Assembly: GCF_017377505.1 (NCBI RefSeq) | Contig: NZ_JAFREN010000008.1 | Coordinates: 62,001-126,000 of the forward strand | DNA length: 64,000 nucleotides | Source: Enterococcus sp. DIV0212c | GTDB lineage: Bacteria; Bacillota; Bacilli; Lactobacillales; Enterococcaceae | Reading direction: 5' to 3' | Shown: positions 13,046 to 22,057 of the stretch, one piece after another | Numbering within the stretch: position 1 is the first letter of the stretch | Layout of the letters: each line of letters opens with the position of its first letter | The notes under the pieces: generated by a model | Seen by the model: the letters and a program-made list of their open reading frames with translations, nothing else | The model's database searches: none | Told to the model about the DNA's origin: nothing | Position numbers and translations under genes: made by a program

Positions 13046-13936
13046 ATGAACATACAACAAATGAAGTATGTGGTAGCTGTTGCGAATAATGGTAGTTTTA
13101 GAGAAGCTGCGAAGAAACTTTTTATCACTCAACCAAGCTTATCTAATGGGATTCGTGAATTAGAAGAAGAAATTGGCGTTACTTTATTTATCCGTACAAA
13201 CAAAGGTGCTTCTTTAACTGATGAAGGTCTGACATTTTTAGAACATGCAGAAAAAATTTTAACTCAAATGGAAATGATTGAAAATCGCTACCAAGAAGTG
13301 ACTACGAGTGAACGGTTTTCGATTTCTTCACAGCATTATGATTTCTTAGGGGAAGTCATGGGGAAAGTGATCCAGCAATTCAAAGATCAATACAAAAACT
13401 TTCGAGTATTTGAAACTACGACATTAAAAGTAATCGAAGATGTAAAGAGTTATCATAGTGAATTAGGAATTATCTATTTAAATAGTCAAAATCAAGCAGG
13501 GATCGAGCGTTATTTAGAGCAAGCTAATTTAACATATGAGATCGTAGGTAGCTTTAAAACGCATATTTTTCTTGGGAAAAATCACCCATTAGCCGCACAA
13601 AAAGAAATCCAGTTGGAACAATTGTGCTGCTATCCTCAAGTTCGATTTACCCAAGAAGGTAGTAACTTTGCCTATTTTTCAGAAGACCTAATCGAAAATC
13701 AAGAACAAGAAACTGTGATTTATACAAATGATCGTGGTACTTTGATGAATTTACTTGTTGAAACTGAGGCTTACGCGTCAGGTTCAGGTGTTGTGACAGG
13801 TTTTACTAAAAAAGAAATAAAGTTGATTCCGTTAGCAGAAAGTACAAATAACAAAATCTGTATACTTTATCAAAAGAATAAAACGATAAGTGATATTGGT
13901 CAATATTTTATTAAAGAATTAAAACAGTTATTTTGA
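13046..13936 (+). CDS. LysR-family transcriptional regulator
   Basis: The N-terminal winged helix-turn-helix (residues 1-60, MKYVVAVANNGSFREAAKKLFITQPSLS) is followed by a LysR substrate-binding domain; 296 residues is the usual length. It sits 14 bases downstream of the carbonic anhydrase in the same direction, so the two are probably co-transcribed. LysR proteins usually respond to a small metabolite and control nearby genes. The effector is not evident from sequence; a CO2/bicarbonate or amino-acid signal is only a guess. Confidence 0.9.
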   Translation: MNIQQMKYVVAVANNGSFREAAKKLFITQPSLSNGIRELEEEIGVTLFIRTNKGASLTDEGLTFLEHAEKILTQMEMIENRYQEVTTSERFSISSQHYDFLGEVMGKVIQQFKDQYKNFRVFETTTLKVIEDVKSYHSELGIIYLNSQNQAGIERYLEQANLTYEIVGSFKTHIFLGKNHPLAAQKEIQLEQLCCYPQVRFTQEGSNFAYFSEDLIENQEQETVIYTNDRGTLMNLLVETEAYASGSGVVTGFTKKEIKLIPLAESTNNKICILYQKNKTISDIGQYFIKELKQLF

Positions 13937-13989
13937 AACTGCTAAAATTAGTTAAATTCTGTTTGAGTTAAAAATAGTATTATATAAAG

Positions 13990-14020
13990 AAACTACCCGT
14001 GTTAAAAAGGTGGTTTTTTT
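13990..14020 (+). terminator. Terminator after the LysR gene
   Basis: Stem AACTACC pairs with GGTGGTT (one G-U pair), followed by a T run. Confidence 0.7.
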
Positions 14021-14109
14021 ATTATGAATATTGTTCTATGAGAAAAAATATAATTGGTATATAAAAGTGACGGAGAAAAAAACTTATGAATCTGCAATAG
14101 ATTAGTATT

Positions 14110-14190
14110 TCTGCTCGTCTTTTGATAAAACTTTTTGAGTCAAATCCCAGTCACGTGGAAGTCGGATAAACAGTGGGATCAGAAGTGTCT
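14110..14190 (-). repeat. Decayed copy of repeat family A downstream of hisC
   Basis: Read on the minus strand this contains CTTCTGATCCCAC, GTTTATCCGA, CACGTGACTGGGA and TTTGACTC. It matches the terminator half of the repeat at 36223-36275, but the right stem arm is lost, so it is not a good terminator any more. Confidence 0.55.
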
Positions 14191-14206
14191 AACCGCGAAA
14201 ATAATT

Positions 14207-15271
14207 CTAGGAGTCACGATGGTTATCTTTGGCAAAATTTCCTATCAGTTGAGCCACTTTTTCCATTTCTTCTTGTGTTCCAATCGAAACGCGCAGATAA
14301 TTTTTTAATCTCTCGATTTTCGAGAAATAACGAACGAATACATCTTGCGTTTCTAAATAATGATAAAGATCTTCACTATTTAAATTCGGGTGTGTTAGAA
14401 GTACAAAATTTGTTTTTGAAACGAGCGAAGAGAAACCGAATGTTTTGATACTTTCTGCAAACCAATCTCTTGTTTTACAAATTTTCTTCGATAGTTCTAC
14501 ATAGTATTCTTCATCTTCAACTGCAGCAACTGCTAATCTTTCAGCTAACATATCTACAGAATAAGGATTAAAGGAGGATTTTATACTCTCCGCAATTTGA
14601 ATATATTTAGGATTTCCTATGGCATAACCCACTCGCAAGCCTGCCAAAGAGCTTGATTTTGAAAAAGTTCGAATAACGATTAGATTCGGGTAATTATCTA
14701 GAAGAGAGACCGCAGAGTGTCCAGCAAAATCAATATAAGCTTCATCAATAATCACGATAACTTCTGGATGTTTTTTTAGGAGATACTCGATTTCAGTAAG
14801 TGATTTAAACAAGCCTGTAGGCGCATTGGGGTTAGCAATAATTATCCCCCCATTTAATTGATTGTAAGCCTCTACATCTATTTCAAAATCATCGGTTAAC
14901 GGGATTTCTTTAAAAGGAATCTGAAATAAGTCTGCCCAAACTTTATAAAATCCATACGTGATATCGGGAAATAAAATAGGATCTGAACTATTGAAAAATG
15001 CTAGAAAACAAAAAGCTAATACTTCATCTGAACCATTTCCAATTAAAAAATGATCAGAAGATAGTCCGTATTTTTTTCCAAGAGCTTTTTTCAGAGACAA
15101 ATTATCTATAGAACTGTATCGTTTTAATTGCTCAGCATCAAAATGTTTTAATGCATGGGCTACTTTCGGAGAGGGCGGATAGGGATTTTCGTTCGTGTTT
15201 AGTTTGATCATATGTGGATAATCAGGTTGTTCTCCTGGAATATAAGGTGTAATCTTTCGAATGCCTTTCAT
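14207..15271 (-). CDS. hisC: Histidinol-phosphate / aromatic aminotransferase (HisC-like)
   Basis: A PLP-dependent class II aminotransferase of 354 residues. The N terminus (KLNTNENPYPPSP) and the PLP-lysine region (RTFSKSSSLAGLRVGYAIG) are typical of HisC, and the IANPNAPTG motif is present. GGGAG lies upstream of the ATG. No other histidine genes are nearby, so it may instead transaminate aromatic amino acids or serve a separate pathway. It is convergent with the LysR gene and divergent from the next aminotransferase. Confidence 0.85.
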   Translation of the reverse strand: MKGIRKITPYIPGEQPDYPHMIKLNTNENPYPPSPKVAHALKHFDAEQLKRYSSIDNLSLKKALGKKYGLSSDHFLIGNGSDEVLAFCFLAFFNSSDPILFPDITYGFYKVWADLFQIPFKEIPLTDDFEIDVEAYNQLNGGIIIANPNAPTGLFKSLTEIEYLLKKHPEVIVIIDEAYIDFAGHSAVSLLDNYPNLIVIRTFSKSSSLAGLRVGYAIGNPKYIQIAESIKSSFNPYSVDMLAERLAVAAVEDEEYYVELSKKICKTRDWFAESIKTFGFSSLVSKTNFVLLTHPNLNSEDLYHYLETQDVFVRYFSKIERLKNYLRVSIGTQEEMEKVAQLIGNFAKDNHRDS

Positions 15272-15472
15272 ATTTGCGTGCTCCCTTCATTTCTTATAAC
15301 TATAAAGAAGCAGAGAAATTTGTGCAAGAAAAATATGTGAAAACGAAAAGAAAAGTCAGTTTTTTTGAAATACAAATTTCATTTTACGGCTTATTATGCT
15401 ATTATAATTCCATTAAGAAAAATTCAACTAACGCAAAAAGCGATAAAAGTTGAAGGTCTGGGAGGGCGTCTC

Positions 15473-16636
15473 ATGGATTTAACTAAGAGATTTAACAAGC
15501 AAGTATATAAAATTGCCGTTTCAACGATTCGCCAGTTCGACGAGCAAGTAACGGATATTGAAGGAATCATAAAACTTACGTTAGGAGAGCCGGATTTTAA
15601 TACACCAGAGCATGTAAAAACGGCAGCCCATGATGCAATCAATAATAACTTTTCACATTATTCAGGAATGGCTGGTTTGACGGATGTTCGTGAAGCAGCA
15701 ACCTTTTTTATGAAAGAAAAATATGGCTTAAGTTATCAACCATCTTCAGAAGTTTTAGTAACTGTTGGAGCGACTGAAGCGATTTCAGCAAGCTTATTGT
15801 CTATTTTAGAACCAGGGGATAAAGTGTTGATGCCTGCGCCGATTTACCCAGGATATGAACCAGTGATTACTTTAGCTCAAGCGGAACCAGTTTATATTGA
15901 TACAAGGTCGAATAATTTTATTTTAACACCAGAAATGATTGAAGAGGCGATGACAGAACACGGTGATAAGGTCAAAGCAATTATTTTAAACTATCCAAGT
16001 AATCCTACAGGTGTGACGTACAATCGTGAAGAAGTAAGAGCAATTTCAGAAGTATTGAAAAACTATCCTATTTTTGTGATCAGTGATGAAATCTACAGTG
16101 AATTGACTTATGAAGATCAGCATGTATCGATTGCAGAGTTTATTCCAGAACAAACGATTTTAATCAATGGTTTATCAAAATCGCACGCAATGACTGGCTG
16201 GAGAATAGGTTTTATCTTTGGTCCAGAAAATTTGATCGCTGAAATAATCAAAGTCCATCAATATTTGGTCACAGCAGCATCTACTATTTCTCAAAAAGCC
16301 GCAGTTAGAGCTTTAATTGAAGGCATGAATGATGCGGCAGTTATGAAAGAAGAATACCGTGAGCGTCGCGATTTTGTTTATAATCAAATGACCGCTTTAG
16401 GATTTGAGGTAGCTCGGCCTAATGGGGCTTTCTATATCTTTGCTAAAATTCCAGAAGGATATGAGCAGGATTCCATGCAGTTTTGTGTGGATTTAGCCCA
16501 GAAACAAGCCGTGGCTATCATTCCAGGTGTTGCATTTGGTAAAGAGGCAGAAGGCTATGTACGGATTAGTTATGCAGCAGATTTGAAGACACTAAAAGAA
16601 GCAATGAAACGTATCGAAAAATATATAAAAAACTAA
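15473..16636 (+). CDS. Class I aminotransferase (PatA/AraT type)
   Basis: A PLP-dependent aminotransferase of fold type I with the conserved NYPSNPTG motif, DEIYSEL, and PLP lysine in GLSKSHAMTGWRIGF. It resembles the PatA/AraT group that acts on aromatic amino acids, N-acetyl-diaminopimelate or aspartate; the exact substrate cannot be read out. I chose ATG 15473 (387 residues) because GGGAGGG lies just upstream; the open frame extends further upstream without such support. Confidence 0.88.
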   Translation: MDLTKRFNKQVYKIAVSTIRQFDEQVTDIEGIIKLTLGEPDFNTPEHVKTAAHDAINNNFSHYSGMAGLTDVREAATFFMKEKYGLSYQPSSEVLVTVGATEAISASLLSILEPGDKVLMPAPIYPGYEPVITLAQAEPVYIDTRSNNFILTPEMIEEAMTEHGDKVKAIILNYPSNPTGVTYNREEVRAISEVLKNYPIFVISDEIYSELTYEDQHVSIAEFIPEQTILINGLSKSHAMTGWRIGFIFGPENLIAEIIKVHQYLVTAASTISQKAAVRALIEGMNDAAVMKEEYRERRDFVYNQMTALGFEVARPNGAFYIFAKIPEGYEQDSMQFCVDLAQKQAVAIIPGVAFGKEAEGYVRISYAADLKTLKEAMKRIEKYIKN

Positions 16637-16724
16637 AAGGCTGATAAAAAAACAGCTAAATATATTCAGATTTTAGATTAAGATGTAACAAAAGTCCTTT
16701 AGGTTCGAACAGTTGGACTAAAAA

Positions 16725-16760
16725 CCGCACAATGCATAAAACGCATTGTGTGTTTTTTTA
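16725..16760 (+). terminator. Terminator after the aminotransferase gene
   Basis: Stem CACAATGC pairs with GCATTGTG, followed by a T run. A weaker hairpin (AGTCC with GGACT) lies just upstream at about 16693-16719. Confidence 0.8.
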
Positions 16761-16868
16761 GGAAATTTCCGAAGAACTTGACTTTTTCACACCGTTTATT
16801 TGAATTTTTGGTGGTCTTAATAAAATTCGAAGTGTTTTGTCCTACATCTTTTTTTTCTCAACAAAACC

Positions 16869-16932
16869 TTTACATTCCTTTACTCATTATTTACAGAACG
16901 TTGAAACAGAATTAACACACCGCTGTTAAACT
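16869..16932 (+). promoter_or_regulatory. Pho box and promoter of pstS
   Basis: Five hexamers related to TT.ACA occur at 16869 (TTTACA), 16879 (TTTACT), 16890 (TTTACA), 16901 (TTGAAA) and 16912 (TTAACA), with spacing of 10 to 11 bp. This is the direct-repeat arrangement bound by PhoP dimers in Bacillus. A likely -10 element TAAACT follows at 16927-16932, with the repeats occupying the -35 region, as expected for an activated promoter. Confidence 0.8.
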
Positions 16933-16965
16933 AAGCTTGTAACTAATTGAAAAGGACGTGTAGAA

Positions 16966-17874
16966 ATGAAGAAACGTTTATTATCAGCAATTGTTTTAAG
17001 TGTAGGACTTTTAATCGCAGGATGCGGCAACCAAGGAGCTGCAACTAGTGAGAGTAGTAATAAATCTAAAGATAGCGGAAGTAACAGTAATCAACCTGTT
17101 AAAATTGTAGCAGTGGGTTCAACTGCCTTACAACCTTTAGTCGATGCAGCAAAAGATCAATTTGTTGCTGAGCATGCTAATTATACAATTTCAGTTCAAG
17201 GAGGCGGTAGCGGAACTGGACTTTCTCAAGTTGCCGATGGCGCTGTAACGATTGGGAATTCTGATGTTTTTGCTGAAGAAAAATCAGGTGTAGATGCATC
17301 AAAACTTGTAGACCATCGTGTCGCGGTGGTTGGAATGGGTCCTGTGGTCAATAAAGATGTCGGTGTTAAAAACATTAGCAAACAAGAATTGATCGATATT
17401 TTTACCGGAAAAACTAAAAACTGGAAAGATCTAGGCGGCAAAGATCAAGAAATCGCAGTAATCAACCGTCCAAGCGGTAGCGGAACGCGAGCAACCTTTG
17501 AAAAATGGGGACTAGATGGAGCAAAAGCTGTTCAATCTCAAGAACAAGATTCATCTGGAACTGTTCGTCAAATCGTTGCTCAAACACCAGGAGCTATCAG
17601 TTATCTTGCTTTTTCATATATGGATGACTCAACAGTAGCTTTAAGTATCGATGATGTAAAACCAACCGAAGAAAACGTTGCGGACAATTCTTGGAAAATT
17701 TGGTCATATGAGCACATGTATACAAAAGGCCAACCTGATGAAAACGTACAAGCATTTCTAGATTTTATGGTATCAGATGATGTTCAAAATGGAGTCGTAA
17801 AAGAGTTGGGCTACTTGCCAATGACTGGTATGAAAGTAGAGCGGGATGTAGCTGGCACAATCACAACAAAATAA
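16966..17874 (+). CDS. pstS: Phosphate ABC transporter substrate-binding lipoprotein
   Basis: PstS binds phosphate outside the membrane and delivers it to PstCAB. A lipoprotein signal ends at LIAGC, with the modified cysteine at residue 20. A Ser/Lys/Asn-rich linker follows, then a periplasmic-binding-protein fold with the phosphate motifs VAVGSTALQPL, GGGSGTGLSQ and RPSGSGTRATFE. No pstC, pstA or pstB follows; the gene ends at a terminator. It must use permease genes elsewhere. The Pho box upstream and the convergent phoPR genes support phosphate-starvation control. Confidence 0.93.
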   Translation: MKKRLLSAIVLSVGLLIAGCGNQGAATSESSNKSKDSGSNSNQPVKIVAVGSTALQPLVDAAKDQFVAEHANYTISVQGGGSGTGLSQVADGAVTIGNSDVFAEEKSGVDASKLVDHRVAVVGMGPVVNKDVGVKNISKQELIDIFTGKTKNWKDLGGKDQEIAVINRPSGSGTRATFEKWGLDGAKAVQSQEQDSSGTVRQIVAQTPGAISYLAFSYMDDSTVALSIDDVKPTEENVADNSWKIWSYEHMYTKGQPDENVQAFLDFMVSDDVQNGVVKELGYLPMTGMKVERDVAGTITTK

Positions 17875-17890
17875 ATTCTTCCCCTAGAAT

Positions 17891-17936
17891 AATCAAAAAG
17901 AGGCTGAACGTGAAAACATTCGCCTCTTTTTGATTT
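17891..17936. terminator. Bidirectional terminator between pstS and phoR
   Basis: A stem made by AATCAAAAAGAGGC and GCCTCTTTTTGATT. It has T runs on both strands and lies between convergent genes. Confidence 0.88.
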
Positions 17937-19695
17937 AACTATTTTTAGGTAAGCTGATCTTAAAGGATGAACCCAGTCCCAGATGGCTATCGATACTTAC
18001 CGAACCACCTAATAATTCAGTATAATTGTGTACGATCGACAAGCCTAAACCAGTTCCGCCAGAATGGCGGCTGCGTGCTTTATCCACTCGATAAAAGCGT
18101 TCAAAAATCCGCTCTTGATCTTCCAAACTAATCCCGATCCCACTATCTTTGACTACAAAAAAGAATTCATCTTCGAAACCAAATTCAATAGTGATCGTTC
18201 CGTCCGTTTGGGAATATTGTATCGCATTTTCAATCAAATTTTTGATAATTGGATAAAAAAGCTCATACTTTGTAGTATATTTTATTGTTTCATTTCCGAT
18301 AATTTGTATAGTTAAATTCTTTTCTTTGATCGGTTTACGATATGACCGCAAAATTTCTTGAGTGAATGGTAGTAAGAGAAGCTCTTGATCATCATAGGAT
18401 ATATTTTTACCATCACGTGATAGTTGTAAAATTTCTTGAATCAACTGCTGCAGACGCAACGCATCTTTTTGCATGATTTCTAAAAATTGAGAGAGCGTTT
18501 CAGGATCATCTTTTGCTCCATCTAACAACGTTTCAGTAAAGCCTAATAAAGAAGTGACCGGTGTTTTTAACTCATGAGAAACATTGCTTACAAAGTCTTT
18601 TTGCATTTTTTCTAGTTGTCTTACACGGGTTAAATCATAGGCGATACCTAAAACTTGGTAATCATTGCCATCTTCTTCTATGAATCGTAAAGACATATCT
18701 AAAATTGTTTCATTTGGTAAGTCTGTTAGTTTAATTTCTTGGTGTATAGAACTTTTTTCTGTGATAACTTGATGAATCAGATGGATCAAAGCTGGTTCTT
18801 TGATCACGTCAAAATAATCTTTCCCGGCATCATTTTCTTTGATTGTTAAGATTTCAAGCATTTTAGGGTTGATCAGCTGTAGTTTTCCTTGGACATCGAT
18901 AATAAATACACCGATCATCAATTCATCTAATAGGGCGTGAAATTGCTCCTCAGTTGATGTATAGGCTAAATAAGTTTGGCTCATTTGTTGGCTTAAAACA
19001 TTGACGGTTTGGTAAAGTTCGTTCCATTCAGGCGAATCTTGGATGATTGAACGAGCTTCATCAGGATATTTCACAATTTTTTTCAAGACAGGTAAAACCG
19101 TGACAAGAGGTTCATTTTTTTGATGCAGCAACAAAAATACAAAGGCCGTGATAATTAAAAATAAAATGCCTAAAGTAAATAAAATGTACCTTCGAAATGA
19201 TTGGATGCTATTTGAAAACTGAGTTGTTTCTTCTGCCACACGAATAATACCGATAAGTTCGCCTTTTTCACGTATTGGTAATGCTAAATAAAGCAATTCT
19301 TTATTTAAAGTAGCGCTTTTTCTTAAAGCAGAGCCAAAATCAGCACCTGAAAGAATAGCTTTTATTTCAGGTCGACTGCTTCTTGAATCGTGTAGCGTTG
19401 AGTTAGAACTGTCGTAAAAAATGTCTCCTTTGGCATTCATCAAAGTTAATCGCTCATTTTCATCCGTCGAATAATGATCTACAAGTTTTTTTTGTTGGGC
19501 GGAAACTGTTTGTGTCACAAACAGTTCAGAAGGGAGCTGATCAAGAAGCAGTGTTCCTTTTTTTTGTAAATATTCTTCTTGTTGGGTTAATAATTCCTTT
19601 TTGAAAAAGTAGTTCGTCAATAAAACACTACCGACAAATAAAGCAACCATCATGACCCAAACTAAAAGATATTCAATTCGTTGACGCTTCTTCAT
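17935..19695 (-). CDS. phoR: Sensor histidine kinase PhoR
   Basis: The kinase partner of PhoP. Of 586 residues, membrane segment 1 is at about 9-31, an extracellular domain spans 32-167, segment 2 is at 169-190, and a PAS domain is near 250-355. The phospho-acceptor histidine H374 lies in SHELKTP, and the C-terminal ATPase domain has N (NLIENAIQY), G1 (DSGIGIS) and G2 (GGTGLGLSI) boxes. Its ATG overlaps the phoP stop. The extracellular domain shape and the neighbouring pstS identify it as the phosphate sensor (PhoR/PnpS). Confidence 0.92.
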   Translation of the reverse strand: MKKRQRIEYLLVWVMMVALFVGSVLLTNYFFKKELLTQQEEYLQKKGTLLLDQLPSELFVTQTVSAQQKKLVDHYSTDENERLTLMNAKGDIFYDSSNSTLHDSRSSRPEIKAILSGADFGSALRKSATLNKELLYLALPIREKGELIGIIRVAEETTQFSNSIQSFRRYILFTLGILFLIITAFVFLLLHQKNEPLVTVLPVLKKIVKYPDEARSIIQDSPEWNELYQTVNVLSQQMSQTYLAYTSTEEQFHALLDELMIGVFIIDVQGKLQLINPKMLEILTIKENDAGKDYFDVIKEPALIHLIHQVITEKSSIHQEIKLTDLPNETILDMSLRFIEEDGNDYQVLGIAYDLTRVRQLEKMQKDFVSNVSHELKTPVTSLLGFTETLLDGAKDDPETLSQFLEIMQKDALRLQQLIQEILQLSRDGKNISYDDQELLLLPFTQEILRSYRKPIKEKNLTIQIIGNETIKYTTKYELFYPIIKNLIENAIQYSQTDGTITIEFGFEDEFFFVVKDSGIGISLEDQERIFERFYRVDKARSRHSGGTGLGLSIVHNYTELLGGSVSIDSHLGLGSSFKISLPKNS

Positions 19696-20405
19696 TTTTT
19701 AGGCTCCTGAAAGCGATAGCCAAATCCTCTTACTGTTACCAAGTATTCTGGTCTTTTCGGATCGATTTCAATTTTATCTCTCAAATGGCTAACATGAACG
19801 TCAACAATTCGACTTTGGCCTGCAAAATCATAGTTCCAAATACGATCTAATAAAGTATCGCGGTCGATCACTCGATCTTTACGTTTGATGAAATAAACTA
19901 AAAGCTCAAATTCCTTTGGGGTCAGCTCAATTTTTTTACCACGAACGTTCACTTGATAATTTTGTTCATCAACACTGATTTCACCTAATACTAAAGGGGC
20001 TTTAGTCGTTTCATCAAATTCTTCTGACTTGCTGGAGGCAGGTTTTAAACGGCGGAAAATAGCTTTCATTCTTGCAAGAACTTCCCTAGGACTAAACGGT
20101 TTTGTTAAATAATCATCTGCCCCGATTTCTAAACCGATGATTTTATCAACCTGATCATCTTTAGCGGTTAAAATCAAAATAGGTGTATCGATTTTTTCTC
20201 TACGTAGTGATTTTGTGATTTCTAAGCCGTCCATATTTGGCAACATAACATCTAAGATGATAAAATCAAATTGGTTGGACAGCGCTAATTCATAACCAAC
20301 AGCACCATCCTCAGCGGTCATTACTTCATAACCGTCTTTTTCTAAATTAAATGTCAATAACGTTAGGATCGATGGTTCGTCATCGACAACGAGTACTTTC
20401 TTCAT
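19692..20405 (-). CDS. phoP: Response regulator PhoP (OmpR family)
   Basis: A 237-residue regulator. The receiver domain has acidic residues D8 and D9, phospho-acceptor D52 (LDVMLPNMDG) and the lysine of YLTKPFSP. The C-terminal winged helix is of the OmpR/PhoB type (LTPKEFELL, VHVSHLRDKIE, VRGFGYRF). GGAG precedes the ATG. Translationally coupled to phoR. It most likely binds the Pho box at 16869-16917. The name PnpR is used for the same protein in streptococci. Confidence 0.93.
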   Translation of the reverse strand: MKKVLVVDDEPSILTLLTFNLEKDGYEVMTAEDGAVGYELALSNQFDFIILDVMLPNMDGLEITKSLRREKIDTPILILTAKDDQVDKIIGLEIGADDYLTKPFSPREVLARMKAIFRRLKPASSKSEEFDETTKAPLVLGEISVDEQNYQVNVRGKKIELTPKEFELLVYFIKRKDRVIDRDTLLDRIWNYDFAGQSRIVDVHVSHLRDKIEIDPKRPEYLVTVRGFGYRFQEPKK

Positions 20406-20550
20406 CTATTTGGCTCCTTTAAATACGAAATAAATACAACGTCATTTTATCACAGATTTGCAGGTATCAAAAACTTTATGGAATGTTTCTAAAACTACTT
20501 TCAAAGCAAAAGAAATGGTATAATAATAAAGATTGAAATGAGGGAAGCAA

Positions 20551-21033
20551 ATGATTGGTGTTAGTGCATGTCTTGGTGGGATATGTTGCCGCTATGATGG
20601 GCAAGCAAAAGAGATCGGTGCCTTAAAAAAATTAGTAGCAGATGGGCTAGCAATGCTTGTGTGTCCTGAAGTTCTGGGTGGCTTGCCGATTCCAAGAGAA
20701 CCCGCTGAAATAATAGGTGTAGACGGGTTTGATGTCTGGAAGAATAAGGCGAAGGTTCTTACGAAAACAGGTGAGGATATGACGGATGTGTTTAAACAAG
20801 GAGCAATCATTGCACATCAAAAACTAGTTGAAAACAATATCACAACAATTATCTTGAAAGAAAATAGCCCATCTTGTGGTGGCAATAGTATTTACGACGG
20901 CACTTTTTCCGGTAACCATAGAAGTGGTTGTGGAGTAGCCACAGCTTATTTTATCACTAAAGGGTTGACGGTTGTTTCAGAAAGTGACTGGCAAACACAA
21001 ATTGATTGTGAGGCTTATGATGGCAGAAAATGA
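20551..21033 (+). CDS. DUF523 family protein
   Basis: A 160-residue protein with the start MIGVSACLGGICCRYDG, the cysteine-rich motif KENSPSCGG and a late RSGCGVAT, all typical of DUF523 proteins. Conserved cysteines suggest metal or cluster binding, but the biochemical role is unknown to me. GAGGGAAG precedes the ATG, and a TATAAT lies at 20519-20524. The 3' end overlaps the Nudix gene, so the two are probably translated together. Confidence 0.88.
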   Translation: MIGVSACLGGICCRYDGQAKEIGALKKLVADGLAMLVCPEVLGGLPIPREPAEIIGVDGFDVWKNKAKVLTKTGEDMTDVFKQGAIIAHQKLVENNITTIILKENSPSCGGNSIYDGTFSGNHRSGCGVATAYFITKGLTVVSESDWQTQIDCEAYDGRK

Positions 21034-21664
21034 AGTCTTAAAGATTTTTGATGAGAATTACCAGCAGATTGGAACTGCCACAAGACAAACAGCTCATGCA
21101 AAAGGACTATGGCATGAAACCTTTCATTGTTGGTTTTATACGATTAACAAAGAAGATGTTATCATTTATTTTCAAAAACGCTCCTCTTTAAAAAAGGATT
21201 TTCCTAATCAATTAGATATCACAGCTGCAGGACATTTATTAGAAGAAGAGAGTGTTCTTGATGGTTTTAGAGAAGTAAAAGAAGAATTAGGTATTGAAGT
21301 TTCTGCTGATATGGCTGAATTCTTAGGTGTTCTCCCTGTAGAGATAGATTTAGGTACATTTATTGATAATGAATTTACAAATGTTTACTTGGTTCGTAAG
21401 GAAATCACTTTGGGGAATTTTGACTTACAAGAAGAGGAAGTGGAGAGTTTATTTCCAGTTTCTTTGACAACATTAAAGCAATTGTTCAATGGATCCTTGT
21501 CAGAAGCTGTTTTAACTGGTTACCGTCAGCATAAAGAAAGGCAAGAAATAGTAAAAGAACGTTTTTCCAAAAATGATTTTTGCGCTAATGCCCAAAGTTA
21601 TTATGACCATCTAATAGACTCTTTTGAAAAAATCCTTGAAAATCAAACAAGAACTATTGACTAA
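21017..21664 (+). CDS. Nudix hydrolase (isopentenyl-diphosphate isomerase-like)
   Basis: A protein of about 215 residues with a Nudix box (GHLLEEESVLDGFREVKEELGIE) that binds the divalent metal for cleaving nucleoside-diphosphate-type substrates. The opening (EVLKIFDENYQQIG...HAKGLWHETFHCW) is like the YfcD/Idi-type group. The start is ATG 21017 or ATG 21020, both inside the end of the DUF523 gene; the open frame upstream of that is unlikely to be used. The substrate is unknown. Confidence 0.87.
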   Translation: MMAENEVLKIFDENYQQIGTATRQTAHAKGLWHETFHCWFYTINKEDVIIYFQKRSSLKKDFPNQLDITAAGHLLEEESVLDGFREVKEELGIEVSADMAEFLGVLPVEIDLGTFIDNEFTNVYLVRKEITLGNFDLQEEEVESLFPVSLTTLKQLFNGSLSEAVLTGYRQHKERQEIVKERFSKNDFCANAQSYYDHLIDSFEKILENQTRTID

Positions 21665-21714
21665 TCATCTGGAAATCGGTAACCTAATAGGGATTGAAGA
21701 TAGGAGCAACAAGT

Positions 21715-22053
21715 ATGGAAATTGAAAAAACCAATCGAATGAACGCGTTGTTTGAATTTTACTCCACTTTGTTGACGGAAAAACAAATGAATTATATGGA
21801 GATGTATTATGCTGATGATTTTTCATTAGGTGAGATCGCAGAAGAATACGAAGTTAGCCGTCAAGCTGTTTATGATAATATCAAACGTACAGGAAAAATT
21901 TTAGAAGAATATGAAAAAAAGCTTCATTTATTTTCTGATTATATTGTACGTGGTGAATTATTAGATGGACTGAAAAAATATGTAAACGAAACCTACCCAA
22001 AAGATACAACGCTTGCCAATTATATAGAACAAATACAAGAAGTAGAGGAATGA
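21715..22053 (+). CDS. ylxM: YlxM family SRP-associated DNA-binding protein
   Basis: A small helix-turn-helix protein of 112 residues ([39 protein letters not shown] resembles a sigma region 4). YlxM proteins are encoded next to ffh and modulate the signal recognition particle in streptococci. The start ATG 21715 has TAGGAG upstream; the upstream in-frame codons lack support. The stop lies four bases before ffh. Confidence 0.92.
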   Translation: MEIEKTNRMNALFEFYSTLLTEKQMNYMEMYYADDFSLGEIAEEYEVSRQAVYDNIKRTGKILEEYEKKLHLFSDYIVRGELLDGLKKYVNETYPKDTTLANYIEQIQEVEE

Positions 22054-22057
22054 GATT

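Noticed and set aside
14173..14448. Open frame on the plus strand.
   Set aside because: It is antisense to hisC, has no ribosome binding site and looks like a shadow of the hisC codons.
15365..15472. N-terminal extension of the class I aminotransferase.
   Set aside because: The extension is unlike aminotransferases and the GGGAGGG site fits ATG 15473.
18064..18315. Open frame on the plus strand within phoR.
   Set aside because: It is a shadow of the ATPase domain codons of phoR with no start signal.
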